From Combretum micranthum (Eukaryota > Streptophyta > Magnoliopsida > Myrtales > Combretaceae), in assembly GCA_024138025.1 (NCBI GenBank), contig JAMXBD010001357.1, positions 62,001 through 126,000 of the forward strand: DNA of 64,000 nucleotides. Reading direction: 5' to 3'. The notes below the pieces were generated by a model, which searched no databases, was not told where the DNA came from, and saw only the letters and a program-made list of their open reading frames with translations. The position numbers and the translations under genes are program-made. Shown here in pieces: positions 23,412 to 36,117 of the stretch. Position 1 is the first letter of the stretch; each line of letters opens with the position of its first letter.

Positions 23412-23729
23412 AAATGTTATCATTATTAAGTGTGAAAAATTTTATATGTGTTGGTTTATTATTGACAAAATTCAATTATTAACTCACATTAACGGAATAA
23501 AATGTTTTTCTTATTAATGTCATCTTGAAGGATTAAGTCAAATTTAGTTGTAGTGTCATTTTGTCAACATGTAAATTATAATTGAGGAAACATGTGCTAG
23601 ATAGGTTGTAGATGGAGACAAATAAAATTAAAGGTTTTGAAATTTTTAAACCTACTTAATATACATATATACTAAAAATAATATCTATAAAAATATATAA
23701 ATAAATATTTACTTAGCAAGTGCATGTCT
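23412..23729. other. Short stretch between two elements; nothing recognised
   Basis: AT-rich, no ORF. It should contain the original target DNA to the right of gypsy3 and to the left of gypsy1. Confidence 0.35.
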
Positions 23730-23787
23730 TGTCATGCTTGAATTAGTTTAAGGCACGTCCAGTCTACCACGTGTAATGCTTAGGCGT
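23730..23787 (-). repeat. gypsy1 3' LTR, left fragment
   Basis: TGTCATGCTTGAATTAG at 23730 resembles the TGTCACGCCCTAAGG start of S3. It is separated from the rest of the LTR (from 28253) by S2, whose GGCGT duplication joins the two parts. The boundary is inferred. Confidence 0.45.
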
Positions 23788-24541
23788 TGACATGACCCTA
23801 ATAGGGGCCTAGTAGGATTGTCCTGAAGTTGTCATATTACGTGTGCACCCGCAATATGAAAACCGTCTTGCAAGTCAGAGATTACAAGACTCTATTTATT
23901 TATTAACTTCTCATACATTGATCATACAATACATATAATGCTATTATTGAAACATAACTATGGAATCCGATTTTCACATCTCACCAAGATCGCAGAGAAT
24001 CGGTATCCCCTACCAAATAATAAAAATTGGGTTTCAACCTATAAAATACAAAGTCTCAAATGTTTGTACGTTTATCTAAATTATATTCTAAGTTCATAGT
24101 GATCTATCTTTCTAACTTCAATGAGTGATGGAAAACTCTCTTCACACATTCCTAGCCCTTTCCAGCAAGTATTATTCCTGCATAAAAACTGTTGGGGGGT
24201 GAGCGAAACCACGGCTCAGTGAGATAACCTGACCAAACCACACATCAAGCAATAACAAACAAGTTTATTATCAAGCAAGTGTAATGTACAATCAAACATA
24301 TGCTCAATTACAAGTTTGGAGAACCGGAATCCAAACAGGATGTAGATTTACGCCCTCACATCAGGGTTGAAGGAACCTAGTCAAGGATCACATCCTTATG
24401 ACCCACCCGCCCAGGAGAAACAGAGAACCATAGGAATAGCAGTACTTACTTTATTTATCACTTCATTAGATATATTTTCTTCACTCAATTTCCTTTCGGA
24501 ACAAAGAGACTCCATTAAGTATTAGTCATTTCAAGCCGATA

Positions 24542-24582
24542 CCATGGGCGACGTTCCTTCTTTTGCCAAGTAGTTCCCGTGG
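24542..24582. repeat. Conserved hairpin in S2
   Basis: CCATGGG (24542-24548) faces CCCGTGG (24576-24582): six Watson-Crick pairs and one T-G pair, at the site equivalent to the S1 hairpin. Confidence 0.55.
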
Positions 24583-27389
24583 AACCGAACAGAACAAGGA
24601 TAATCTTGGAAGAACTAGGAAATCTACATCTAGAAAAACCAAGCATTAACCGAGATCCGAAATACTAATACGAGCGGGCTGTCACACTTTTTTATGCAGT
24701 ATATGCAAGTTATGCAATGCATGACCAATTCAATAGATAGTCGAATAGTATTAGGTTAGGTTCTTAAGTGTCCATACAATTCACAGACAAACCTTAACAT
24801 GCTTCATACATTAATTATCATACAATGTAATTGTTACTATCAATATGGTGTTTTGGCAACCAATCATACACCAAGCACCATGCGATATACCCAACCCACA
24901 TGCATAACAGTATTAGTATATTATTACATATGCGACTATGCTACAAGCACAATCAATGTGATAAGGTCAAAGTTACTCACCTGGTATCCTTGCTAAGTCG
25001 TAGTAATCTACTGGAAATTCCAAAGATTGATCTGTTTCTCCTATAGAATGAGATAAAAGATACTTATTACTATACTAATATTTGCATAACAATCTCGGTT
25101 GTGCCCTTTTGTCTCCTAAACTCAACCTTTATCATCTTAATCCTAATTTCGTCATTTAAATATGGGTTTTAAGGTTCATAAGGGCTTAGTTTCTTCGATC
25201 GAGTTATAAAATTTGTATAAGCTCGTTTTTCTTAGGAAAAGTGTCTTAAATGATTTCAAATACCAATTTCAATAGCATAATCTTAACCTAGATCTATTTT
25301 ATTTGTTTTAACTTTGATTTTAACAAATAAATGGGTGTTGTAAAGCTTATTGGACATACTCTTTCATTTTCTAGTTTATTCTTTTATTTTGTATATTTTT
25401 CCTTATATGACTATGTATTCGAAATGTTTATACTATGATATCTATTATTCCAGTTTTATATTTTTAATTCTTACTTCATGTCTATTGCTTTGTTTTATGT
25501 ATCTACTACTAAGCTTTAGTGATTAAATTCATTTTTAAGTGTCTTGATCATCACTTGGATGAAACTTATGTTATAATTTTATTTTTGTTTTGCTTCTCTT
25601 GATCTTATTTGTACTTATATGTCAAGGAAGTATTTTTACCAATATAGGTTATTTAAATTTTTGCTTTTCCTAATGTAGGTAAAAACAACTAAGGTTCTTA
25701 ATTATTATTTACTTTGTTTGTTAACCTTATTTGTTTTTCTATATACTTTGTTTTATATTTTAGACATAGCTACTATTTTTAGACATCAATTACTTATTTT
25801 TAAATTATTAAGTGAGTTAAGTGATTTTACTAATTCTAAAATTTGTTATAGAAGCTTTCTAATAACTCAATTTTGTTATATCCTTTAAGGATCTTATTTT
25901 ATTTTATTTTTATTTATTTATTTATTATTTTTTTTAATCTCTAATGTTTATAATGTTTTATTATTTCTATTCCGATAGTAGTCTATAATTAGTCATTTTT
26001 AAAGTTTATGAAATACATTATATTTTTACAAAATTCGTATAGATAATTATTTCTTACTAAAAAGTGACCTAAATAATTTAAATTCATGTTTTTAGTGTAA
26101 AATCTTTAAGTAGGCTTATATTACTTATTTTAACTTATATTTTGTTGTATAAATAGGTGTTAAAAAGCTTGTTTTGCATATTATATGCTAGTTACTCAAC
26201 TTATTTACTTGTTAATTTATATTCCTCCTACTCTTATAAATTCTATAGTTGGTGTAAGACTTTCCTATATTATATATATATATATATATATATGTTTCCT
26301 ATTGTCATTATTAAGCTTTATCATTGGTAATGAGTTTTATTATTTTTAATTTATATTGTCCATTAATATTTTAGTGATAACAAATTTTCTTTTATTGTTT
26401 ATTTTGTCAACCCTATTTGTTTATGTAGGTTAGAATTTCTATTATTTAGAGGATCTTATCTAAATTTCAATTATTAATACATGGTTCCAATGATCTTTTA
26501 AATTCATCTAAGTATTGTTTTGTATTCCAAATTATAGTTTATCTCTCGAGTTTAATTCTAACTCATTCAAAAATCCTTCATTGTTATCATACTTTTAATA
26601 TACCTAATGACAAGTTTCTTTATTATAATTTCATGCATCATATGCTTAATATATATATATATATATATATATTAGACATCTTGGGTTTATGTTGGTTGAG
26701 TTTTATTATCTAGATAACATTAAAGACATATTCTACTATTGCCTTGAACTAAACTAAGTCATGTATTAAGTTTTTAGAGTCATAGCCTTATAGTGACAAC
26801 AAAATTAGAATCTAGGGTTTTCTAAAATCTAAGTTTAATTTTCTTCATAGTTTCTTTACTAGATATGGTATTCTAACTTAATCAAAATGACTATCACCTA
26901 TTATTCTCATTCATTTTAATATTAACATAATTGAAGGAGGCTATTCATGTAGAATTTCTATGACAATTCTATGCCTTTAATTTTCAATTTCTACACATGA
27001 AGGAGATTGTAAATTTGTAGAATAGGTTTAGACATTACCTTGATGGTTTAGAGGGAGAGACGATAAATTCTCTTTCTTATATAGACCAAAACCTACATAT
27101 ATAGATAAGGAGATAAGTTTATCATATTCTAAATATAAGATAACTAACTACAATATATTCTTACCCTTGTCTTTTATTTTGTTGAATGGTTGATAGCTAC
27201 TTGTAGTGGAGTTGTAAGAAAAATGGAGTCTTGGTTGATGGGTCTTTGGTTGATGGGAGCTCAAATGGGGACAATTTGTTGTAAGAGAAGTGGAATTGCA
27301 ATTTTTGGAGAATTTTGTGTGTTTCACGGTTTTGAATTTTTGGAGAGTGGGACTTGCTTTGTTGGTTGTCCATATTTATAGGAGTCAAG

Positions 27390-27485
27390 ATAACTTATGA
27401 AGGAAGGTTTGTAACAACTTATGGAGGAAGGTTTCTAATAACTTATGGATGAAGGGTTGAGATAACTTATGTAGGAAGGTTTGAC
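27390..27485. repeat. 24-base tandem repeat, four copies
   Basis: Units start at 27390, 27414, 27438 and 27462, each of exactly 24 bases, with core AACTTATGNAGGAAGGTTT. The unit is eight codons long, but the third copy has an in-frame TGA on the plus strand. Confidence 0.85.
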
Positions 27486-28252
27486 TAGTCTAGGCTTTAA
27501 TTATTTATTTTATTTAATAAATTATGTTGTTGTTGTTGTTTTACGAAAAGGAAGAGAAATCTTTGTTTACCGGTTCTACAAGTCCCTTTAAGTAATTCAA
27601 CAAGTTTGCATTAATTAAGAGTTTTTATTTGGTGCATTTTCATTGGTTGATGTGTCTTAAAATTGACCTCATATACTCTTTTCTACTCTCTTAAGCTAGC
27701 TTACATGGTGGAGAGACTTGTAGCAAATTTAGGCTAGTTAAGTGTTTAAATTCTAACCTCATGTGCAAGCTACTTCTTAAGCAAGGCTACATGGTGGAAT
27801 TGGGTCCAAGTAATTTGTTAGTGATGTGTATTCTTTATGGACCATTCACTACTCCCTTAAGCTAGCTACATATGGTGGAGAGACTTGGAGCAGTTTTGGG
27901 CTGGCCAAGTGTTTCCAATTTTCACCATGACTTGTAACAACATTTGAGAAAATATTAATAAATTCAAATATCTAGCTAATTTCATCAAAAACTATTTCCT
28001 ATGCGTATGTTTATATTAGTTATATAAGAATTTTATTTCCAACAATTTATTTAAGGTCCTAAAATATTTCTAAAATATTGTTGAGTTTCAAATTTTGAGT
28101 TTAAAATTTACGCTATTTGTTTATACTTTAATGTTATTAAATCGCGAAAAATCGGGAGTGGTCTTTATGACTTTTTCTCGAAGTTCGTCAAGGTTCTATG
28201 TTATAATTTATTAATTATCATATTTAGGTTATCTAAAATTCAGGGGATTACA

Positions 28253-31200
28253 GGCGTTATATGCTAAGATGTTATATGCTAAGGCTAACCTAGTCTACAG
28301 TTTATTGTGATTGTTGTAGATTTTAAAACCGTTGAATTAGTTTATGGAGACAACTGGAAATTTGCATCGGAAAATAAAATTTTCAATACAGTTTTTCAAA
28401 TAGGCTACACTAGAGAGTAAACGGATATATATATATATATATATATAACTCAGTATCGTACCACTAGGTATTTCAAAATAAATTGTTTCAAGTTTCTCAA
28501 AAACAAACCATGGGCTCACAGATAAGCATTCATCAAATATAAGTTTAAGTTTATAAAATTGAAATAAGATAATGATCCAATGAATCTTAGTTCGTCTAGA
28601 AATTCTTTGATGTTCGTGCCATACCCCATGTAATCATATCATCGTCATAATCATCAATGCTTGAAAAAGAAAGGAATGAGCCAAAGCCAAGTACGATAGC
28701 AATACAAGCACACACAAAATGGGTGCACATACCTATTCTATACGCAATGCAACAATCAATAGTTTATATCTTTAAATTAAAGCATAGCAAATAATAGTAG
28801 AGTTCTCATTCCCTGGCAATACGTTGGGAACTTAGGGATCTTAAATAGTAGCAATTGTTTAAGGGGTTGATTTAGGCAATCCGAATACATAAATTAGCTA
28901 GTTCACAAGTAATAACCTCATTTAAGGGTCATAGTCATTACGTATCTCTACATTTCATAGTCCATAATACAGTGTAACCAATCGGCACTTATAGTCAGGA
29001 ATCACACTACATACTACTTCTCTCCAATCCAGGTAGATGCTATCCCGCTACCATTTCCCCTATAAGCTACCTGTCGAGCCACCCATGATGGCCTAAGCAC
29101 CTAACTACCATGCTAGCACCGCTTAGAAAAATTGCTACCCCTTGGACTGAGTCTCAAAAACAGTCATGCACAAGTAGCAAACAATTATTAAAGCCGTCTT
29201 TAAGTATTAGTTCATTTAAAATGCCTAGCCTAACACACAAGTCACTGCATAACTGGTACAAAATCTGTACTCTAAACAAATAGATGATAGACTAAAAGAT
29301 ACTCAAGAAGGTAAAGCAGACTTAAAATGTGTAAATATTTGCTAAGGACATTAATTAATATATGCATTTAAATAAATTGTTGACTTATATTAAACTCATA
29401 TAAAATACTCATACTTCTAATAAATATTCATTTGAAACAACATGTTCCTCTTGTTATTCATAATCTACCTTGAGCTAATTACAAATTAATACGGTCTTAT
29501 AGGAGTTCACTAGTTTAACTAATAGTTAAGTGTAAATTGTTGGTTTCTGAAGAATTTACTAAACCAATATTACTTAATATGTCTATATTAGCTTAATTTA
29601 GTCAAGTTGGATAGAATTAATCAATCAAGTTCATTTTATATTCAAATGAGTCTACTAAACTCATTTATGGTAATTAGGTCCTTAAAATGGTAATTTCAAT
29701 AACATATCCTATAATCAATCTAATATACTTTTATTAAGTGAGAAAGCTCATTTAAGATATAATTATTATATTTATACCATTAATAATTAATTTTATCTAT
29801 AAATGTGCTAAGGAATCTAAACTAATTTCCTATCGTATTTATACCATCTAATGATGCCATATTTATACATATTTTATTAAATAAATTTCAAAAATTATAA
29901 TAATTAATTATTCATCTTAAAATTTATATTTTAATATGAAAACACATTATTTACATTTATTTCATATTTATTTGATTAGGTTAAGTTTTCTTTTATTTCA
30001 ATTCCTATAAAAAAAAAAATCAATGTGCACCTAACTTTAATAAGTTAGTTCATTATCTTAAACATGGGTTCTTAAGCTCAAATTTTCATGTAAAATTCCT
30101 AACACATATACTTATATGTTTATAAGTTCATTCGGCCTAAGCTAATTGGTTAATTATGGTTTTAATTTTAATTAACTCAAAACTACCTAGAAACAAGGGA
30201 TACATAGCGTCAACTGAATAGTTCACTTGATTTTGACCATTGATATGACTGGTTCTTAGCAAGTTCATCACACGGTTGTAAAATACACACATGGATCTAC
30301 TATTTCAATAAGGTCTCGCCATCAATGGAGCTCATTTCACCACTGGTCCTGCTACTTAGATTGATGCCACGGTGATGATGCCTGGACTGTCTAACACTGT
30401 TTTGTAATTTTTCAAGTTTTCTTCGTTTAATCTAACTTTTAACCTATTTTTTGTTATCTAAAACATGTTTATTCTTTGCATTTTCATATATTTCATACTT
30501 ATATTCATATTTTACAAATTAAATCACAAAACAAAGCTCAAATCATCATTATCAACACAATTTATCCAATTTCCAACACATATCAAAACATACATACTTG
30601 CATATATTTCCAAATTTTTGTTTCATAATTTCACTTCAATAAAACATATCAATCTAATATAATCACACATATCTATTCCTATTTCAGCACATACTTATAT
30701 ATATCCATATGCAATAATTTCTCTAAATCAACAACTTATTATAACATATATAAACATGCTCATTTACTTTTCATGCATACATACACATACATTGATCATG
30801 ACTTAAATCTAATTTTTTTTTTTTTAGTATTTTACATGAATTTAAATGTCATTAACATATCATAAACATGTTAATTACATTACTTACTTATTTTAGCAAA
30901 ACAATTACTATTATCCCTTATGTTGATGAAGCTTCTTCAAGCTAGTTTTCCTAACTCCAACCTTTGTTTTAGCCTTTAAAACCACTTAGAAATTTATTAA
31001 AATTAAGATTAGATTTTGGAGAGAAATTGAGTAATTAGATTATGGAAATAGGATGGTTTTTCTTAACTATTGAATAGTTGTCTTGAAGAGGGGTTATTGT
31101 AGTGTTTTTATAGGATTTTTGGTGTGTTTTAGAGAGGGTTTCTTGAGAGAATTTAAGGTTTGGGGCCTAGCGAAGTTAAAAGGAAAATTAGGGCTTTCTA

Positions 31201-32060
31201 AGGCTTTAATTTATAGTATTATATGTCTTGTAAATTTCATTAGGGTTAAAGGCATTTTCGTCCTTTTACTTGAATAGTTTAAGGGCGATTTAGTCTTTCC
31301 ATAGGTGTGGAATTATTCTTGAATTGGTTAAGGTCATTTTAATCTTTCCACATGTTGGAGATATCTAGAATTTAGGGCATTATATCATGTGAGATGGTGG
31401 ATGGTAAGAGCATGGGCATAGCTTATGGGCTTTATGGACTTGATTCATGGGCTTTATGTTAATATGCTTAGACTTTCATGTGTTGAAATAGAATTTAAGC
31501 TATGGGCTTTTTGACATTTGAAATTGCATTTGAGGAGTAAGAATAAAAAGTATACTAATTGCATTAGAAATTGAATCTAGGAAATTTAAGGCAAGGAAAA
31601 TTAATATCTTACTTGAATTTAGGATTTTAAGGCCTAGGAATTGGTATTTGAAAGCAAATATTTATTTTTAAATTTCTAAAATTTAAGGAGTTGGAATTTA
31701 AACTTAAATGGCTAAAGTGAAGGTTTTGGAGTTTATGCGATTAAACTTGACGAATCAAGTTCAAGTTGATAGTTGGGAAGTATCGACTAATTTAATTTTT
31801 TTTAAAAAAAGTAATTGAAGTAGTTTAATTACTTAAATCAAGTATTTATGATATTAGAATCTCTATTTTCAATTGAATTCATTTACTAGATCAATTATGT
31901 TAAACTATCTAATTATATCCTATAATTTGTACAATTCTATTAGTTAAATCATTTAAAATCAATCTCTGAACTAAATTTAAATTAAGGTTCAAAATTACCC
32001 TTATTTTCATATTAATTGTCTAATAATATATATGCAACTTAAACAAAATTTGGAGTATTT
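28253..32060 (-). repeat. gypsy1 3' LTR, main fragment
   Basis: Lies between S2 and the gypsy1 polypurine tract. It has the layout of the other LTRs of this group, for example GAATGAGCCAAAGCCAAGTACG near 28675, which corresponds to CAGTGAGCCAAAGACCCAGTAC near 32919 in S5. The end next to the polypurine tract (GGAGTATTTA) has lost the usual TGTAA start. It is AT-rich and has no supported ORF; the short ORFs at 30465 and 31083 have no recognisable features. Confidence 0.65.
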
Positions 32061-32061
32061 A

Positions 32062-32078
32062 TCCTCCCCTCTTAAAAG
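32062..32078 (-). promoter_or_regulatory. Polypurine tract of gypsy1
   Basis: Minus strand: CTTTTAAGAGGGGAGGAT, directly before the 3' LTR and after the integrase end. The corresponding place in gypsy2 (55031-55050) reads CTTTTAAGGAGGGGAGAGA. It primes plus-strand synthesis in this group. Confidence 0.75.
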
Positions 32079-32428
32079 AAGTTTTGTCATCAAAACTTAC
32101 TTTATTACTCGAAGAGCTTGGGGTACTTCTGTCTCATAGAGTCTTCAGTCTCCCATGTTGCTTCTCTCTCTGTCTGGCTACTCCATTGAACTTTTACACA
32201 GGGAATCGTTTTTCCCTTAACGTTTTTTCCATTCGACCTAAAATCTTTATAGGCCTCTCAACTACAGTTAAGTTAAGTTGTGTCTCAAGCTTATTTGTAT
32301 CAATGATAGCATCTGAATCATATATGCCCTTACTCAATTGTGATACGTGAAACACATCATGCATTCCTAATAAATTTGGAAGCAAGGCCAACTTATAGGC
32401 TAATAGTTCAATTCTTCCAAGTATCTCG
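32079..32428 (-). pseudogene. Integrase C-terminus of gypsy1
   Basis: The minus strand carries the typical end of chromovirus integrase: LGMHDVFHVSQLSKGI, then LETQLNLTVVERPIKILGR and MEKTLREKRFPV. It continues from the frame ending LRYARPFE at about 35173, with S5 in between. A frame break lies in the last part (32194 and below), where a chromodomain would be expected; I do not see an intact one. Confidence 0.8.
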
Positions 32429-35167
32429 TGTAAAGACCCGACCGACCAATCCTTAAGATTTAACAAGTCAAGTCCCCAACCACATATAATATTTTCATAT
32501 TATATGTAAGGTTGTCCTAAATCTAACAATTTATGTGAATTGTTTGTTTAATCCCACTATAACTTGATATAAAGACTTTTTACAAATGGATTACTCACTT
32601 GAGTAATCTATTCATATAGAACTTTTAAAGAAATAATTTACAATTTTGTGTCAAGCACATGACACAACAAAACTTACATAAGTTTTTACAAAAAGAAAAA
32701 TAGACTTTAAATCTTTGTATACAAACAAGGCTTAACTAACAAGCCTCTATTCAAAATACAAAATACAATATTTGAATCAACAACTTGTTCAAAAGTTTTC
32801 CTTCCTTGCCATCTTGTACTCGATTCCTACTCGCCCCACTCATCCATAAACTTCTCCCAATCCGACCCATAGCCCATATCATCATAACAATCATCATCAC
32901 CTGAAAAGTAACAACAGTGAGCCAAAGACCCAGTACACAGCAACAACACTCAAAAGCGTAGTGACAATCATACCTAGACTAATACAATGCAACACTAATG
33001 TTTTATTTATCTTTCTTTAGTAATCATTGATCAAATCAATCATTGGAGTATTCAAACTCCGGGACAAGCCATGGGATTCTGGGGATCCTGAGTAACGCTC
33101 ACGACGCTCAGGGGGTTGATATAGATTGCCTGAATATCTATATCTCCTAGATAACGTTACCCTGAAAAGAATAATCTCATATAGGTTATATAGCCGTTGC
33201 CCAACTTCACTTAACTCAATCCATAATATAAATTAATTCACATGCTCCCATAAACATTGAATTAAGTTATACTATTTCTTTTCAAGAATAAGTAAATGTT
33301 GCTCAGTTACTACATTTCCTATCGATTATCCGCCGAGCCTAGTCATTGCATCATGACTCTTGGCCTAAGTGCCTACACTAACATATCATTGCATCATGAT
33401 AAGTTACTGCTCCTCGGATCGGGTTCAACGGTGAAAACACAAGCAATTCAAACAATATTTAACTCACTTAGAATTCATATCAAATTTAAGTATGCCTATC
33501 CTAACAAACATACAAGCAAGTCACTGCGTACCTGTACTATCTCGAGAATCAATGGAAATAACTGAAAGGGGATCACTCACTGTAAAAAGAAGTAATTAAA
33601 AACTCACACTTAGTTCAAGCACTAATTATCTAGTTGAAAATACAATTAATCAAAGAAATTCAAATAAATTAGTACAAAGTCATAATAAAGCATTTAAACA
33701 TCCTATTATATCATAGAACACTTAACAAATACTTAATTGATCATATATCAAACTTCGGAAAATTTTGAAGAAAGTTTTTAAAATTCAAAAGTGCAGGGGA
33801 TACGCCGGCACTCAAAGCCGGCGGCTTTGAGCCGGTGTTCAACACTATGAAAATCAACACGCCAACGCTGGCAGCGCTTAAGGGTACGCCGGCTGCCTTC
33901 ATTCTACGCCGGTGGCTTTGAGCCGGTGTAGAATGCAAATTCAAAATTTTTTCAAAAAGTCCAGAGAGGTGCAAACCGGCCGCGTACATGGATACGCTGG
34001 CAGCCTCTCATTATACACCGGCGGCTTTGATTCCCAGTAACCAGCGTATAATGTGAAAGAATGAACGCCGGCTGACTTTTCCAGCGAAAGCCGACGGCGT
34101 TCAAACGGCTTTAATAATTTTAATTCTGTTGGTTTCCAACACCGCCTATAAGCCGGTGGCGTAGAAACCCCAGATGCCGGCGTACGACTAAAATTTAACC
34201 TATACGAAAATATTTTTGATTTCCCCTATTTCATTACACTTTGTTCACTTTCAAAAATTCTCAAACTTAGCCTAAACTTCCCAAAGCTTGTTATATGTTC
34301 ATTGCATCATTCAAACAACATAAACTCCAACTCACAACATCAAACTCTCCACCACAAATCATCATACATAAATCATACTTCAAACCCCAAATCACTACAC
34401 CCAACATTTAGTCATCAACCATTTGCATTGCTCAACACTTCTAATCCCTTATACTACATATACCACTAACTCCTATAACAACAAAACATCCTCATGCGAC
34501 CAACAAAGTATATAAGTCATCAAACACAATTTAAGCTTAAAACCTATTGCTAAGAAACAATGAACTTGCATATTTGAAGACATGAAACACATACTTACCA
34601 ATAGAACTTTAGGCCTTGGTTTTGTGATCCTCTAGCATGCTTTTGATGGTGGAAAGTAGTAGAATGAAGGGCTTATCTATATAGATCATGGGAGAGCTTT
34701 GGAGAAGAAGGAAATGGTGTTTTGAGCTTTTGAAGGCATGTTTAGAGGTCTGAAAATTGTGCACGAATTTTGCACTATTTGAGTTGATATTATCTTAAGG
34801 TTTGACTTTTGAGGCAAAGAGTTAAGGGACTTAATGACTTATCATTTGCTAATTAAGAAACTTGTCTTTGGTTAATTAATGAAGTGTTTAAGCTCCCTTT
34901 AAGGTAAAAGAATTATGCTATGATGAGGCTTATGTGCATGGATCTATTTACTCATTTTACTACATTCCAAATATAATTCCTACATGTTAATGCAATTTAA
35001 ATTTTATGAACTAAATATTTAATAAATTCTAGAGTATTTGAATATTTAACACAATAATAAAACACATAATTCATCATGAACACAAATCATATTCAATACA
35101 TACCAAAAGCATGTACAAATTCTATAACACATATAAAATATAAGTTGGAAATTTCATGGTTATTTCA
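32429..35167 (-). mobile_element. S5: solo LTR of the gypsy3 family, 2.7 kb
   Basis: Termini TGTAAAGACCCGACC and GGTTATTTCA, with a perfect duplication TCTCG at 32424-32428 and 35168-35172. It sits in the integrase of gypsy1; removing it rejoins the frame. There is no internal region. It has the GCCGGC hairpin cluster at 33801-34190. Confidence 0.9.
33801..34190. repeat. GCCGGC hairpin cluster in S5
   Basis: Several strong hairpins lie in a row. CAAAGCC-GGC-GGCTTTG is at about 33814-33830. ATTCTACGCCGG (33901-33912) pairs with CCGGTGTAGAAT (33923-33934), with one G-T pair, around the loop TGGCTTTGAG. CATTATACACCGG (34009-34021) faces CCAGCGTATAATG (34041-34053), 11 of 13 pairs. The cluster is much richer in G and C than the rest of the LTR. 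Confidence 0.75.
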
Positions 35168-35172
35168 TCTCG

Positions 35173-36117
35173 AAAGGTCTAGCGTACCTTAGATTTAGCT
35201 TCCCTTTAACTCCAAACCTGAACACTTCCTTAGTGAGGGATACGCTAATGAGTACATGATCGCCAACCTTAAACTCAAGCAGTTGTCATCTCATATCAGC
35301 ATAGCTTTTATAACGATCATGGGTTGCTTTCATTCTTTGCTTCACAATCTATATCTTATCTATAGCCTGCTACACGAGATCCAGACCAAGTAAAAATCAT
35401 TCACCAACCTCATCCCAATGCAAAGGTGATCTACATTTTCTTCCATACAATGTTTCATATGGAGCCATTTGTATCATAGCTTGATACCTGTTATTATATG
35501 CAAATTCTATTAAAGGTAAGTGATCATCCCATCGACCACCAAAATCCAATGTACAAGCTCTCAACATATCCTCTAAAATCTAAATCATCCTCTCTAGCTA
35601 TCTATCCATCTTAAGATGAAAAGTCGTATTAAAATGCAATTGTGTACCTAATGCCTCATGTAAGCTTTTTTCAAAAGTGACTAACAAATCTTGGATAATC
35701 TCTATAAGATATAATGGATACTAGCACACCATGCAACTTCACAATTTCAAGAATGTAAATTTGTTTCATCTTCTCAAGTGAATAGTCAACTTTCAAAGGA
35801 ATAAAATGTGCTGACTTTGTTAACCTATCCACAATCACCCATACTATCTTATGCTTAGTTGGCATCTTTAGTAGTGTAGTCACAAAATCCATCGTCACAC
35901 TTTGCCATTTTCATTTAGGTATGGGTAATGGCTTTAGTTCACCTCGAAGCCTTTGATGTTCTATCCTAATCTGCTGGTACGTCAAACACTTTGATACACA
36001 TTCAGCCACATCTCATTTCATAGTGTCGTACTAGTAATGCTTTTTCATATCCTTATACATTTTTATACTACATAGATGTATTGAATATGCAGATGCATAG
36101 GCTTCCTTCTCACCTCT
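35173..36117 (-). pseudogene. Integrase core of gypsy1, inactivated
   Basis: The minus strand from 36117 reads EAYASAYSIH, the end of the zinc-binding part, then an ELKPLPIP segment, then MDFVTTLLKM and VDRLTKSAHFIPLK (35898-35671) of the catalytic core. The first catalytic aspartate (MDF) is present. The second, normally in SDRDPRF, is changed: the sequence reads SYRDYPRF. The piece ends LLEFKVGDHVLISVSLTKEV, then GVKGKLNLRYARPFE. Several stops and frameshifts are present. Confidence 0.85.

Larger units (their letters stand above)
23788..28252 (-). mobile_element. S2: solo LTR, 4.5 kb
   Basis: Termini TGACATGACCC and GGGGATTACA, with a perfect duplication GGCGT at 23783-23787 and 28253-28257. 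Sequence near the left end is closely related to S1: both have ACGTGTGCACCCG, AAGACTCTATTTATTTAT and the TCATCRGGGTTGAAGGAACC string. No internal region. It holds a 24-base x 4 tandem repeat (27390-27485), (TA)n runs near 26270-26292 and 26647-26671, and a repeated segment with CTTAAGCTAGCT and ATGGTGGAGAGACTTG at about 27693 and 27852. Confidence 0.9.

Noticed and set aside
31083..31277. 64-residue ORF with hydrophobic stretches in the gypsy1 LTR.
   Set aside because: Random open frame in T-rich LTR DNA; no family pattern.
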